From: Utricularia gibba
Lineage: Eukaryota; Streptophyta; Magnoliopsida; Lamiales; Lentibulariaceae
NCBI GenBank assembly: GCA_002189035.1
Contig: CM007989.1
Location: 2,294,001-2,358,000, forward strand
DNA length: 64,000 bases
Direction: 5' to 3'
The position numbers and the translations under genes were made by a program. Below, piece after piece: positions 46,227-59,828 of the stretch (position 1 is its first letter; every line of letters starts with the position of its first letter). The notes beneath the pieces are model-generated. The model was not told where the DNA came from, did no database searches, and was given only the letters and a program-made list of their open reading frames with translations.

Positions 46227-49200
46227 CTACATTGTTGTTGCAGGAAAGGTCCTTCTCTCCTCAGACCTATGATGATACAATTTGGCAATCTTCCGCCTCT
46301 CACAGTCCTGTAATGCATACAACGATCAAAGCTTATCAATGGGAGCACACTCCAGTTTACTCACTAGATGCTTTTTTGGCATGAAATTGTGATAAAAATT
46401 GAACCTTGAACATATTTAGAAAGAAGGGTTTCTCAGGATTCTTCCTTCTCAACTTGTGGTATGTATAGGCAAAACTCAGCTGATCACGAGGGGTAAACCG
46501 ATCAACCTCATTGAACCAAAGGCAAGAAAACAAGTTTGACATAGGTGTATGAGCTCTGACAATGAAGGAGCCTTCTGGTACATCTGCCATAAAAGATTGA
46601 CTTGAGCATATAAACAGCTACTAATATAAAAGAATATACTTGAGGAGATGACCAAAGGGGCACATACTGCTGGGAAGAAGTTTTTCAGGATCTGATGCAT
46701 TGAATCTTTTCATTCCATCTGCTTGATAAAATGCAAATTGCTCATCGATTATGCTGTGATTATATTTGTTAAGCCTCTTGTTTTGTGCAACCTCTTCCCA
46801 CAAACAATGGCGGTCATAGTGATTTGAAATGGCATACTCATATCCTTTTCTCCAAAGAAAGTACTCCAAGATAAGCATAGGGTCAAGCTGGAGACGCAGT
46901 TTGCTATCCAACCAGATTGAGTACCTAAGCAAGTTTCAAAGCAGATTTAGTCAGGGATGTCATTCACAATCTCATATATTAAAACAATGCATTTCACTGA
47001 ATCAATTTGTAACTGAAATGCAACTCATAAACCAATAATCCCTTTAAAGTGGACGTGCCTCAGGAGTAATACCTAGCAGAAGGAAATAACCGGTGCGGCA
47101 AAAATTTAGGTATCTTCCCTACTCGTCTCATATCAGCATAAGGAAGATTCTTCACCACAACAATTTTCCATAGACCAACAAAGCCCATTATATCTGGCTG
47201 TTGGCCCTCTGCTGAAAGAGTTTGCATGGTTTCTTCATCCACAAACATGACAAAACATATGTTTTTCCTTGACAGACGAGAAACCTGAAAAGAAATAGAA
47301 AGTTTAACATGAAATATAATGCGAAGTCTTAAGTACAAATCATACGCCTATCTTAGCATACAGAAAAAAAGCTCCACTCTTTTTTTTCGACTCACATTAG
47401 AATCAGCGTAGCATAAGTTAGAAACACTATAAAGCATCAGCACCTTTCTACCCAGTGGTGATCTCAGGCGGTCAGAGTTCCCAAAGATGCAAGACATAAC
47501 AGCAATGTGACAACTACTGATATAATTCATATCATCTTGGCTCAAGTCAAACCCTGTGCTTTTGGACTCCTTGGGACCTTTCACAAATCCACAGTGAATT
47601 TTCTGATCATGAGCAGTAAAAGATTCCTCCCGCTCGCTAAGTGACTGATGTCCAGCAAACCGATGCTCCCACTTCTGATCCTCAATAGGTTTTTCTTCTT
47701 GTTGAACGTACAGCAGGGAAAATCTGGCAAATTTCCTACTTTCCACAGGCTCAATAATTAGCGCAGAAGAATTTGAAATTTTCATGTCACATGCACCTGT
47801 GATCAGATGAAGGGAGAGCATGAACATAATACTATAACAGAAATGGTCAAAGGAATACCTTCCAAAAAAAGGAACACAAATAAGGCTACATGAGAATTCT
47901 TCAAAGGATCAAAGGGTCAACATCTAACTCCGAAATCAAGCATGAAAGCAGAAAAATGGCAACTTTCCGGAATTTTAAAGATGAACTAATCGCATACAAA
48001 ACATGCACAGATGAACTCCTAAAACCATCCTTACCATGAAATTTTCGACGTTTTGGCTTCTTTTTCAAACTTGATTGCTTTGCAGAACTCACATGGACAC
48101 CCAAATTCTTCCTTTTGCCCTCGTGTTCATGAGAAGTCTCGCGAATGGGTTGTTTAGTGGCATGCGACTCATCCTTATGATCATGCCTGGAATCAACGTA
48201 CTCATCGTCCTCCAAATTAACACCATCATCATATTCATCATCTTCTACTTCTTTAACGTTTCCAATGCCATTATTGCTCAGTTGTTCGTTTCCTTTCTTG
48301 TACTCATCTTGCAATTTTTCATATTTTGCTATTGATGACATGTCTTTGGTTTTATCTCGTGTCATTTCGTGGTGTGCAGTTTCATGGAAGCCATTATCTT
48401 GGTGATCCAAGACCTTCTGAGTTGTTTCAGAAGCAGACAGCTCTTTATGAGCCTTGCTCTCAGCATCATTCCTTGCTTTTAGAATTTCCTCATCATAGTC
48501 TTCATCCCTCCTCCTATCATCCTTATCCAGTAACGAGAATCCTGGCCATATGTGACTGAACCCGCACCAAATTCTAGCCCCTTCAGCCTTTGTATTCTTG
48601 TAGCATTCATGACATAATCTGAATCCATGCTGCCATCATCCTGGGACGTATCTCTGTCTCCATCTGTATCAATTCCCAGCATTTAACACTTTGAAATATA
48701 AGATCACGATATTGCTGAAAATTAGCACTTGTAGCTTGCATATGAGATCCATTGACATGATCAGATACTAGATGTATTACTCCGAAGTAAACCAAACAGG
48801 AGCAACAGAAAAATCAACTAGATTTTGACTAACCCACAGCTTGGATTGAGAAGCAAGCATTGGATCTAGTTCACAGTTCCTAAAGGCTTATCTAATCACA
48901 GGCCAAAAGAAATAAAAAAGCATACGTTAGTAATCCCATGAACCCGGCTTGATTTCAACTTCACCAATAAACTAAACAAACTACAGTTTCCACTCAATGC
49001 ATTACTCAATAAAGACAGCCACTTGATTGCCATTTCAGCGGGAAAAATCTAATAAAGAAACGCATAGCTTCTTACCTTTACTCTGCAACAAGACATAGAA
49101 AGACGTCGCGACTAGTAGAACGAGAAGGAGCGTGAAAACCCAGAATATGTTCAATACATTGCAACCCCGTGTAGCTTTGGATCGTCGGTGGTGGTGAAAC

Positions 49201-49295
49201 GGACGCAAACCGCCGCGGACACCGATTGAAATGTGATCCGCGGCGACACCGTTTCGCCACCAGTTGACGCCCACTGATTGCCTTTGCTGGGTCAT
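46227..49295 (-). CDS. MUCI70/TOD1-like DUF616 protein with a one-base frame break
   Basis: Seven exons: 49295-49076, 48663-48035, 47796-47444, 47284-47073, 46924-46668, 46583-46405 and 46307-46227, about 643 residues once the break is ignored. An N-terminal anchor (VLNIFWVFTLLLVLLVATSFYVLL) fits a Golgi type II protein. The charged stem in exon 2 is followed by the DUF616 domain: CHIAVMSCIFGNSDRLRSP, CFVMFVDEET, PHRLFPSARYSIWLDSKLRLQLDP, EYAISNHYDRHCLWEE and FNEVDRFTPRDQLSFAY. MUCI70 is a putative hexosyltransferase for mucilage pectin, and TOD1 is a related regulator of turgor. Exon 2 switches frame near 48527, where one base is missing from a G run on the coding strand. The first exon uses ATG 49295. 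Confidence 0.85.
48524..48530 (-). other. Single-base deletion in exon 2 of the MUCI70-like gene
   Basis: Frame of LEFGAGSVTYGQDSRYW ends here and the frame of the following acidic repeat region takes over one base out of register. Exon 2 is 629 nt where 630 would keep phase. The missing base is in a short G run (minus strand). Confidence 0.7.
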
Positions 49296-50186
49296 CCGCT
49301 CATCATAGAGTGCCCCTGAGTTTGTTGAATAGCTCGGGAAACTTTCACCAGAGAGTTTCAATTTCACCAGAAAGGAGATGCAACGGAAGATGAAACTTTC
49401 AACATCATCTGATTTTCCCTTGCATTTCCTTTTCGGACCAAACAGTTAATGGGCCGGAATTGGGTTGGGCTTTACGTAGAGCCAACTTTTCAGACCGGAT
49501 AGTTCAATCCTATTTGGTCTTAACTATAAATGGGCTGCTGTCGGTTTAGGTATATTTAGAAAGAACTTCAGTTCTGGATATATTATTTTACAAAATAAAT
49601 TAAAAATATATATTTAAATACTTCTGAGCAAGGCCGGACACGGGCCATCATTGTGGGCTGCCGGTGCCGGGCCTACCGCATGGGGCCCACCAATAGTCAA
49701 ACGTACGGCCGCTGATATTATTACCCCCATCATAAAAATATAATTTAAAATTTCTCTAATATTTTATTATTTTAATTTGAAAAAGCGGAATGAAAATCGC
49801 ATCTGTTGGATTCCATTGACTTATGCCGTGCTTCTCCCACGCCAAATCAACAACTCGCCGAATTTCTCTTCTTTTCTTGTCTTCTCCTGGAATCTGTATT
49901 CGTTGTTGGTATATGGGGTTTTAAAAATGGTTCATGTGAACCCGTCGTGGCGTCCTCGCCTCGCATCCCTATTCAATCCCGCTTTTGAAACCTTTTTCTC
50001 CGTTCTCACTTCTGCCATTTGGGGTATTCTTGATTGCTTGCCAAGATTCTGATGTCCGTGATCTCTAAAATATCACTCCTATTCATAGGATCGATAATTC
50101 AGGTTGTGAACTTTGGTTTCTAGGCGAATTTGTCGCAAACCCATCTCGTGTTCTATGCCTGGCGCTGAGTGAAAGCCAGCGGTATC
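49296..50186. promoter_or_regulatory. Divergent promoter region rich in site II elements
   Basis: TGGGCC/TGGGCT or the complement occurs at 49450-49455, 49466-49471, 49531-49536, 49654-49659 and 49684-49689. The region lies between the minus-strand MUCI70-like gene and the plus-strand VTT gene, so the elements may serve both. The part 49560-49620 is AT-rich. Confidence 0.5.
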
Positions 50187-51770
50187 ATGGCGGCGCAGCG
50201 AGGGGCGGTGTTGGATACCAGTGACTGGCCTTTGGTGCGGGATGTGGAGAAAAGTTTGGATTCTCCTGGGAGAAAGGTGAAGGCTGGGAAATTCCCTTTC
50301 TCTAGCTGGGAATTTGTGGTGGCTATGGTGACCTTTTTTGTGTTTTCTTTTGGGTTGTTGTGCGTTTACATCACCATGCCTGCTGCGGAGTATGAGATTC
50401 TAAAGCTGCCTCGTTCCTTGGCTGATCTTCGTCTGATCAAGTAAGGAGATGTCCTGCTTTACATGGTTAAGCTTTTGTTTGCTCTTAGGGAAGAAATATG
50501 TGTTTCTGAACAGCCTAATGTTGTTTAATACCCCTATATTCTCAGCTTTTTCTCTGATCTTTCAGCAGTTAATTTAAGTGCATGAGGGCTTATTAATTGA
50601 AAGCCTACTCGCTTAAGAGATTGCATTCTATACTTTGTTTATGATTTGTCTAGCTACCCGGACACCTAATGTGCCGAACTATTTTGTAACATTTTCTCTG
50701 TTTGCTGATTAGAAACATTGATATTCTTAAAAGATATTTGTGAAGGACCATCATCTTAAAGGCTGAATTTTTCAGGGATCATCTTGCAGCATATTCCGAA
50801 TTACATCCATCCAAGTTCATTCTGGTCTACTGTTCCACATATATTTTCATGCAGACTTTCATGATTCCTGGGACGCTTTTCTTGTCTTTGTTAGCGGGAG
50901 CACTTTTTGGCATTATCAGAGGTCTTTTCTTGGTTGTTTTCAATGCAACTGCAGGCGCATCAACTTGCTATTTTTTGTCAAAACTGATCGGTCGACCTAT
51001 TGTCTTTTGGCTGTGGCCTGAAAAGCTCCATTATTTTCAAGGGGAGGTATGCTTCTTCTATGCAGATCCAAATCTGGATCCGTGGCTTCTGCTTTGTAAA
51101 ATTGTTCAAATTCTTCATCTCAGCTAGGTTGTGTTTCAAATTTAAGATAGTAGATGTCGTTCAGTATCTGCTTCTCAACCAGGATTGGTTTCATTTTCAG
51201 GACTTTTGTGCTCATATGTGTTATAGCACGCATTTAATTTGTTCCTTTTTGAAATCTACGTTGTTTAGTAGCTGGTGATTCTTAATATTCATTTTAAAAG
51301 CGTTTGTTTGATGTTCAGATAGCAAAGCGGAAAGACAAGCTGCTGAACTACATGCTGTTTTTAAGAGTTACTCCAACTCTGCCAAATCTGTTTATCAACT
51401 TGGCATCTCCCATTGTGGATGTCCCATTCCATATTTTCTTCGTGGGACATTATTTGGGCTCATCCCAGCTGCCTACATCACAGTTCGAGTAAGCATCACT
51501 TGCCTTCTACATTACTCGTGGGCATGCTTTTTCTTGGTATCTCTTGTTGTATCACCCACATGAAATGTGGATTTAGATATGAGTGATCCATATTTCTGTT
51601 TTTTCCATATTGATAGTAGCAGTTGTGTGTAATGACAGGCGGGGTTGGCCCTTGGAGATCTGAAGTCGGTAAAGGATTTGTATGACTATAAGACGCTGAC
51701 CATACTTTTCCTGATTGGATCACTTTTACTACTACCCACACTTATGAAGAAGAAGCAGGTTTACGAGTAG
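50187..51770 (+). CDS. VTT-domain (SNARE-associated / TMEM41-like) membrane protein with a one-base frame break
   Basis: Four exons, 50187-50440, 50776-51046, 51319-51488 and 51639-51770, about 275 residues when the break is ignored. The N-terminal helix (FVVAMVTFFVFSFGLLCVYI) is followed by the VTT domain: FMQTFMIPGTLFLSLLAGALFG, the NATAGASTCYFLSKLIGRPI loop and YMLFLRVTPTLPNLFINLASP. The C terminus (TILFLIGSLLLLPTLMKKK) adds a last helix and basic tail. TMEM41B and VMP1 homologues are ER phospholipid scramblases acting in autophagosome and lipoprotein biogenesis. Exon 3 is 170 nt where 171 would keep phase. The break is in the GGG at 51444-51446, after which the conserved sequence continues in the next frame. 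Confidence 0.85.
51443..51447 (+). other. Single-base deletion in exon 3 of the VTT gene
   Basis: The coding frame leaves family-like sequence after HIFFVG and resumes one base out of register. One G is missing from a G run. Confidence 0.7.
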
Positions 51771-52072
51771 ATAGTTTTTTTAGAGAGGAAACTGCTTTGT
51801 ATTGTGCTGTGTGCATTAGAAATGGCAGGGGCATGTCTCTTGGTTTGTGGAATGAGAACTTGCGGGCTTCAACTTCATGTTCATGTTGTGGAGTCTGATG
51901 CCATATTTTGGGAAGAAGCGTAATCGGAACCGGGAATATGATAACTTGGAAACAAAGATTTATTTAACAGAATGTTGCCGCAGCAAACAAGAAAAGTTGG
52001 CAAAAGATAACCCAACTGTTTAAACATCATAATACGCAGTGCTATGTACTGAAGTCTAAAGCCATCCATCTC
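51771..52072. other. Convergent 3' region between the VTT and SPI-1-like genes
   Basis: Short 3' UTR sequence of both genes. Nothing else is visible. Confidence 0.6.
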
Positions 52073-52770
52073 TCAGACGTTCAATGTCCCCTTCCCAGAA
52101 TGAGGCTGGAGTGTTTGACTGGGGACAACTTGAAGCACCCCTGGTTGTTCTGCGCAATCCAGGAAACAAAATCATCAGAACATAACTAAAATTGAAGACA
52201 GAATTCCAACAGTTGGAACTCAAATTCAAAGATCAAATTTTGATCGCAGTGGGATCACAAGCCAGAGTATTCTCCGTCAAATACCAGTACAGGATGGGGT
52301 GAAGCATGGTATTTATCTACGTGTAACAAAGGGCAAGTACAATACATAAAAGATCCCTCAGCGAGGACGACAAACAGGAAGTCAATTTCTTTCAAGGCTT
52401 ACTTGACAGCTGAGAAGCCTGTTCGGGAGTCAGCTTAGCAGAGAACCCACTCGCCGCATGCTTGTAGCTGTACAACGGAGCGTCCTTGGCAGCGTCCTCA
52501 CTGAAAACAAAATGTGAAACTGAACATTTGCGTTACCACAGAACAAAGTTCGAAACAGAATTAACAATGGAATTCGGGGAGTGCACACGCAGTGGAAACC
52601 TAGAAATTTCAAATCGCCCATCACAGCAAATCTAAGAGGGAGAAAATTGTAACCTGCTGAAAACAGAGGCGAGGGTCTCGATGTGATACTCCGCAGGCTC
52701 CTCATCTTCCGGTCTCGGTGTACACTATGTGTGCTTTCGGCTCAGAGGATGATGAATCCGCAGCAGCCAT
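52073..52770 (-). CDS. Subtilisin propeptide-like inhibitor (SPI-1-like, inhibitor I9) with a two-base frame break
   Basis: Three exons, 52770-52654, 52500-52403 and 52149-52073, about 97 residues. The chain is a stand-alone peptidase inhibitor I9 domain: AHIVYTE, EEPAEYHIETLASVF, LYSYKHAASGFSAKLTPEQ and QPGVLQVVPSQTLQ. Arabidopsis SPI-1 is such a free propeptide that tightly inhibits subtilases. The exon 2 donor is TCAA|GTAAGC; reading through it would give a false stop after SSKP, whereas splicing continues into KQPGVLQVV. Near 52711-52715 the frame shifts between VYTE and the following PEDEEP. The exon lengths sum to 292, so two bases are missing or one is extra. An in-frame upstream ATG exists, but MAAADSSSSEPK is the simpler start. 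Confidence 0.82.
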
Positions 52771-53776
52771 TGACGATGACGCTATGTCGGAGACGACGTA
52801 GAACAGCAGACGCGCAGCACCTGGGCTTCTGGGCATTCTCATATTCTTTTGTTGAAAGTGGACACCACCTCCACCGCGTTTCTTAATATTTAATATATGC
52901 ATTATATTGTACTTTATTTTATTTTATTTTTTTTGTTAAGCCAACCTCGTTCCTACAAAAGGATTCATTCAATTGGCCAAACCCCACACCATCAAGCTTT
53001 CTTCCCACCGCAGACTCGAGTTCCTGTTTTTGACTCCTTTAGCATTCGACTCTCACCTTCACCGGCGAATCAACGTCGTCCCCCTGCGTTCAAGCTTCCT
53101 GTGCATATCTCATCCTCTGGATTCCCACAAGTATCGGCAATGAGATGTGCTAATTCCTTTCATCCAACTGAAGGCACTTCGGATATCTTGTCAGTTTACA
53201 TGCACAAAAAGTGATCCATAGCATGACGTTTTACAATTGTCACCAAACACAGCAGCCACACACAACTCGAAGTCTTCCTGGTTTCCACACTCAACAGGCA
53301 TTCCCAAATCTACTTCAGGAGTGGCACCTGCAGCATCCAAATGATGATATAAATCCTTTAGTGTGTAAGCCAGCAGTAAAACTGAAAGAAAGGCTTTCTG
53401 CACTGCTGTGTCATTTTTCCATCCATCATGAATACAAAGAATAATCGATAACTCGATTCTGCATGATGCATTATTTAAAGCTACATTGACATGAGTTCAT
53501 GGAAGAAAGCACAATAATAGGCAAATAAGTTTCTTCATCCCCGTACACCCTAAGGAGAAACGCCATGCATTATTTTCTTTTTGTGTGTGCATTTATATTT
53601 CAATTCGAGATTACTAGTTGTTAGCCTTGGAATTATTATTGGCATTCTTCCTTCTCGCACATGATCCATTGGTGGCCACTCAATAGGGAATGTTCCTTAA
53701 CTGAATACTATGCCCACTGAAGGTATAATGAGCCACGTATTAGAATTAAATCAACTTACAGGATCAAAAATCCATG
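52771..53776. other. Intergenic region between SPI-1-like and TRAPPC5
   Basis: Holds the SPI-1-like promoter to the left and the TRAPPC5 3' UTR to the right. Frames at 52897-53214 (+) and 53191-53403 (-) show no family I know and no splice support. Confidence 0.5.
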
Positions 53777-55598
53777 TCAGCCCAACCTTGCCTCGCGCTG
53801 TAGAACCTAAAAGACACAAATATCACAGAGTAGATAATCAGGAATCTGAAGCCTAAGAGCTTTAATCTCACTAATTCTTCCAGCGACTTATTTCAGTAAT
53901 AGATTTAGAGAGTCGGTGCAACAAAATTATTTAATGTCTAATTGAGAAGTACCTCTTCAGCAAACTTAATCAAAATGGTTGTTCTGGGTCTCTGCTGACC
54001 ATCCACGGGAACAAAATGAGCTGTTACCACCGCCGGGAAGCCTGCATTATCCAGAACCCCCTTCCAAGATAGAAAAATATTTTAATTCATATAGCTTGGA
54101 GGAACAAAAATTCTTAGATAGTTTCTTTATGTTTAGAACGCACCCTAACAATTCCAGCAACAAATGCCCCACAGTTGAAGGCACCCATATCCTTGGGTAT
54201 TGAAATAAATCTACGATAAGCAAGAAAGAAAAAGGGTATATAAATGTATTGTTCCCACTGTGACAGAAGACATCAATTTGGCTACCTGTTAACCAGAAGT
54301 TCCTTCTCACTGATCATGTACTCATCTTCATGCTCAGTACCTTTTTCAAGTGAGTCAGCTACCTGAATTGATGAGAATAAAAGATAAATTGCTAACTGAG
54401 ATTTCTATCAACCATTCGTCCCTTAAGAAATAAATGCCATTTAATGTAAAATGTGGCACGTTAATAGAGAGGCTCCATATAATACTTATGAGAAAACCAT
54501 AAGAAGATGTACCAAACCTTTCCAAACAAGACCTTCCACATTGTGCTATGAATAAAGGATAAGATTCCCAATAGCCTTGTCTCCCTCCTATTACCCTATG
54601 AAGATGAAAATCGATATATTGATCATATTAGAAAACTGAAAGAAAGAAGCTGAAATAAATACTGTAATATGCCGGTTAGCGGAATATTGTAAGGTATTTT
54701 GAGGTCAATTGAATCATAATAGTCACAGCTGAATTAAATCATAACAGACTTTTCTAGAAACTAAACTTTACACAACGAAATGCAAAGAGTAGGAATATCT
54801 GATGAAAATCTAAACTTTACACATTACCTCTGTCCATCTACATGTCCTCCAATGAAGAGCATAATAATGAAAGAATACGCTAGATAAAAAATTAACAAAG
54901 ACACATCACTTCTAATACGGTGACATATAATGAAACCAGAGCAATTTAATTGGATGGTGTTGTAAATTAAAAAAGAAAAAGAAGCACACCTTCTCTCGAT
55001 GGCAAAGAAGTTCCAAAACTCTAACTCCGACAGCATAACCCGCATCCTCAAGCCTGATCTCAATTATAAAAAGAAAAAAGAAGCTCCAAGATTACATCAA
55101 CTCTTCGAACTTTCACTATTTGTATTTTACTCCGCAATATGTAAGCAATGAAAAGATGCCCATGGCTAGGGAAGCGAGAAAAAGTTCTATCAGAATTAAA
55201 ACCAATCGAATGATCAATTTACTCATTTTCCATTACGCTCATGACCATATTTGGATAAAATATTCTTGAGAAGACGAAAACAGATTGATTACAGTTTACC
55301 TCCTTTCCAATTCAGTAATATTGTCCACCTGCGTCTGATTATACTGAACAAGCTCGGAGAACAAGAACGCAAATGCACTTAGACTGACCTGCATCACAAA
55401 CTCAGTTAACGTACATATCACAATCCAAAACGCTATCCCGTGAATCTAATGGCTAACACATAGGATCGAGAAAACTCGCGAAAATCGAAGCATTAACTAT
55501 CAGAATTCAAACAAAATTGAAACCACCTCTTGCTTCCCTTTTCCGAGAGGTCTGTCGAGCACATTGGAGTACTGCCGTATCTTCCCACTTCCGATCAT
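53777..55598 (-). CDS. TRAPPC5: TRAPP complex subunit TRAPPC5 (Trs31)
   Basis: Eight exons: 55598-55527, 55388-55300, 55053-54990, 54595-54518, 54362-54286, 54210-54144, 54060-53953 and 53806-53777, giving 194 residues with no break. The sequence MIGSGKIRQYSNVLDRPL, FAFLFSELVQYNQTQVDNI, GYAVGVRVLELLCHREK, FIHSTMWKVLFGK and NCGAFVAGIVRGVLDNAGF is the Bet3-like alpha/beta fold of Trs31. TRAPP is a multisubunit guanine-nucleotide exchange factor for Rab1/Rab11-type GTPases and tethers vesicles at the Golgi. The gene is head-to-head with the ARAD-like gene, with 387 bp between the two start codons. Confidence 0.95.
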
Positions 55599-55985
55599 CC
55601 TTCTTCCAGAGGTAAGCAAAGTCCAAGGATCAGGGGTTACTGCTAGCCTTCTTCTCGTCAATCATCTGTGTGAGATTTGTTCAATTGGATCGCTGTGCTT
55701 CATTCTTGGGCTTATGGAAGGGCCCTCCCAATATAAATTTTCTTTTTTATATTAAAAGAATTTAATTTTAATATAACAAACAACTCTGAATAAAGGTCAA
55801 AATAAAAGCCAAGGAAAATAAAAAAGAAAAGGGATGAAAAGAAATGGTGATGAAGCAAACACTTGGATTTCACCGGCTAATCTTCGCTGAGCTTCCCGTA
55901 GTACCCACCGGAGATGATGAACCTCCGGCCGAAATTCATGCCGACACCCGTCAACTCCGCTAGATACTGTCCGTCGATCACAAAA
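55599..55985. promoter_or_regulatory. Compact bidirectional promoter, TRAPPC5 / ARAD-like
   Basis: 387 bp separate the two divergent start codons, so promoter and both leaders must fit here. The ARAD-like frame stays open upstream to ATGs at 55914 and 55917, so a 24-residue N-terminal extension is possible. Confidence 0.55.
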
Positions 55986-58069
55986 ATGGTCCGGAAATCT
56001 CAGCTGAGACCTACTCTTGTCCTCGCCTGTCTCATCACTCTCTACGTGCTCTATTCCTTCTTCACATACTCTCCTTTTTATCATATAAGTAGAGCCTCGA
56101 TAGATTTGGAAAGTGAGGGAATCCCATATCGGAGATCAAAGGTCAAAGTATACATGTATGATTTGCCCAGGAGATTCACTTACGGGGTGATTGAAAGCTA
56201 CGTTTTTGCTCGTGGAGGTGAAGCCGTGGCCAGCGATGCCCTGCTCAAGTATCCTGGGAATCAACACTCTGCGGAATGGTTCTTGTTTTCTGATTTAAAT
56301 CGGATGGATCAGGACCGCGGTGATTCCTTTGTGACTCGAGTTAAGAACCCTGATGAAGCTGAGCTCTTCTATGTGCCCTTTTTCTCTTCGTTGAGCCTTA
56401 TTGTTAATCCAATTCGACCGAACGCGACTAATGTCTCTCCAGATAGACCTATTTACAATGACGAGCAGACACAGGTAAGTCTGAACTTAGGTAGCCTAAT
56501 TTTTGAAATGTAACTATTACATTACCTTTAGAAATGAAAGCTGGTTCTGCTTCTGCCCCACGAAGACTGTACTCATTTTCCTCTCAGTGATTTCTTCTCC
56601 TTTCAAGTGCCTTACGTTTTTGTGAACTCTTTTGCATGATGAGTAATGAATCTTCATTATCAAGTCGTTCATTGTTGTACCAGATGTGCTCATGTGATCA
56701 TACTTATTCAGGAGGATCTTCTGGAATGGTTAGAAAAGCAGGTGCATTGGAGGAGGAATGATGGTCGAGATCATGTTTTTATATGCCAGGATCCCAATGC
56801 TCTTTACAAGATTGTCGACAGAGTAAAAAATGCCATTTTACTGGTTTCTGATTTTGGGAGGTTGGCCCCCAATCAAGCGTCACTGGTGAAAGATGTTATC
56901 CTGCCGTATTCACACAGAATTAATCCGTACAAAGGGGAAATTGGACTTGAGAATCGCAAGTCTCTCCTTTTCTTTATGGGTAATCGATACAGAAAGGAGG
57001 TAACAATCCCCTGTTATTTTTTTTTTTCTGCATCTGCTTCTAGCATTAGTTTCTCTACTACCCTGTTATTTCGATTGTCTCTGCTCCAATGAATCAAAAT
57101 GTCATAAACCATGATTGGACATTTTCATCTCTGTTACGAATTTCCAAGGCCTCCTTATGAAATTGTATGTGATTCCCATCCTTCTTAGAAGTAAATTCTG
57201 TTATTTCCTGGTCTATTTATTTGACACGGTGTAGCTTCAGTGGCACGTAAAAAGTATCGTCTGTGTAACTGGTTTTTGTGCAGTGTTAGATAGTACATTC
57301 GTCTTTTCTTCACTTTCACGAACACTTCTGTTACTACTTTCCTGTGGTTTGCAGGGTGGTAAGATTCGAGATATGCTGTTTCAAGTCCTTGAGAATGAAC
57401 CAGATGTTATAATCAAACATGGGGCACAATCTAGGGAGAGTCGTCGCATAGCATCACAGGGTATGCACACTTCAAGATTCTGTTTACATCCAGCTGGAGA
57501 TACTCCATCAGCATGTCGACTTTTTGATGCTATTGTGAGTTTGTGTGTTCCTGTGATCGTGAGTGACTTCATTGAGTTGCCTTTTGAAGATGTAATTGAT
57601 TATCAAAAAATATCTGTTTTCGTTGACACAAAAAATGCTGTGACACCTGGACACTTGGTGAATCTTTTGAGGAAAACGAGTCCAAAGAGAATATTGGAGT
57701 ACCAAAAGGAATTGAAAGAGGTACAGTTTTCTTTTAGTAACAAGAGCTTGATTACTCTTTTCACCTTGCCATTGAACTAAAGATTTTCAGAGTCTCTTGA
57801 GAGCTACCATCTCCTAAACTCTCTTGACCGTGGTGAACAGAACAATGTTATGCCTTACTACTGCTTCTGACAACCTGCAGGTCAAGAGGTATTTCGAGTA
57901 TCAAGACCCAAATGGGACTGTCAAAGAAATCTGGCGCCAAGTTTCCTTAAAGCTGCCCCTCGTGAAACTGATGTGTAATCGCAGCAAACGTCTCGTGATA
58001 AGAGACCTGACACAGCCCGACTGTTCATGCCTTTGCTCTAACCAGTCGGGAGTACTCCCTACACTGTGA
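55986..58069 (+). CDS. GT47 exostosin-family glycosyltransferase, ARAD-like
   Basis: Four exons, 55986-56474, 56712-56999, 57355-57720 and 57881-58069, encoding 443 residues without a break. A short N terminus (MVRKSQLRP) and one membrane anchor ([17 protein letters not shown]) indicate a Golgi type II protein. The exostosin domain follows: [86 protein letters not shown] and [14 protein letters not shown]. The C-terminal [14 protein letters not shown] and CSCLC are characteristic of ARAD1-type proteins, which make the arabinan side chains of rhamnogalacturonan I. The start at 55986 was chosen by family length. Confidence 0.92.
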
Positions 58070-58642
58070 AATTCCTTGGAAAGGTTATAGAATGATCTCT
58101 GCAGCATGCCTAGAGATTGACTGGAACCAGCCTGATAAGTTATTGATGCCTTTACATCACCTGAAAATTTTGCTGCCCTCCCTACTGTTGGTTAGGGCAT
58201 GCGGTTTCTTTTGTTGACATTAGTTTTGCGGCTGCAATTCCCTGTATAGTAACATCTATACATTTAGAGCCTCACTGAGGTCGGTGTCTGATAGTTGCAG
58301 AGTTTTTCTTTTTGTTCAAGTTCCTGGGGATTGTGAGATGCTTTCTAGTTACAGTTTTTGTTCAGAAATCTTGCAACAGTGGGAGCTTCTATAAGGATAA
58401 TAGCTCAAGTCCATTTTTGTGTAACGCTAATAAGCTGACACTCATTTCATTACAGTATCATCCATCCCAAATCTGCGTGTTATGTGTTTACAGAGGTGGA
58501 TTAACACAGTTTTAATGAATCTATACTGAAAACTCTGGCATCAAACCTCATACACTGAAATTTAAAAGTTTTGCACAGAAGGCAGGCGAAGAAGGAAAAG
58601 GTCGTGGAATGGAGACCATTTCATTTCCTTGCAAGACTTGAT
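58070..58642. other. Convergent 3' region between ARAD-like and HINT
   Basis: 3' UTR sequence of two converging genes. Short open frames have no domain. Confidence 0.6.

Positions 58643-59828
<1,186 letters not shown>

Noticed and set aside
53191-53403. Minus-strand frame that starts like a signal peptide and contains several cysteines
   Set aside because: It has no ATG at the proposed start, no known family, and lies in the TRAPPC5 3' region.
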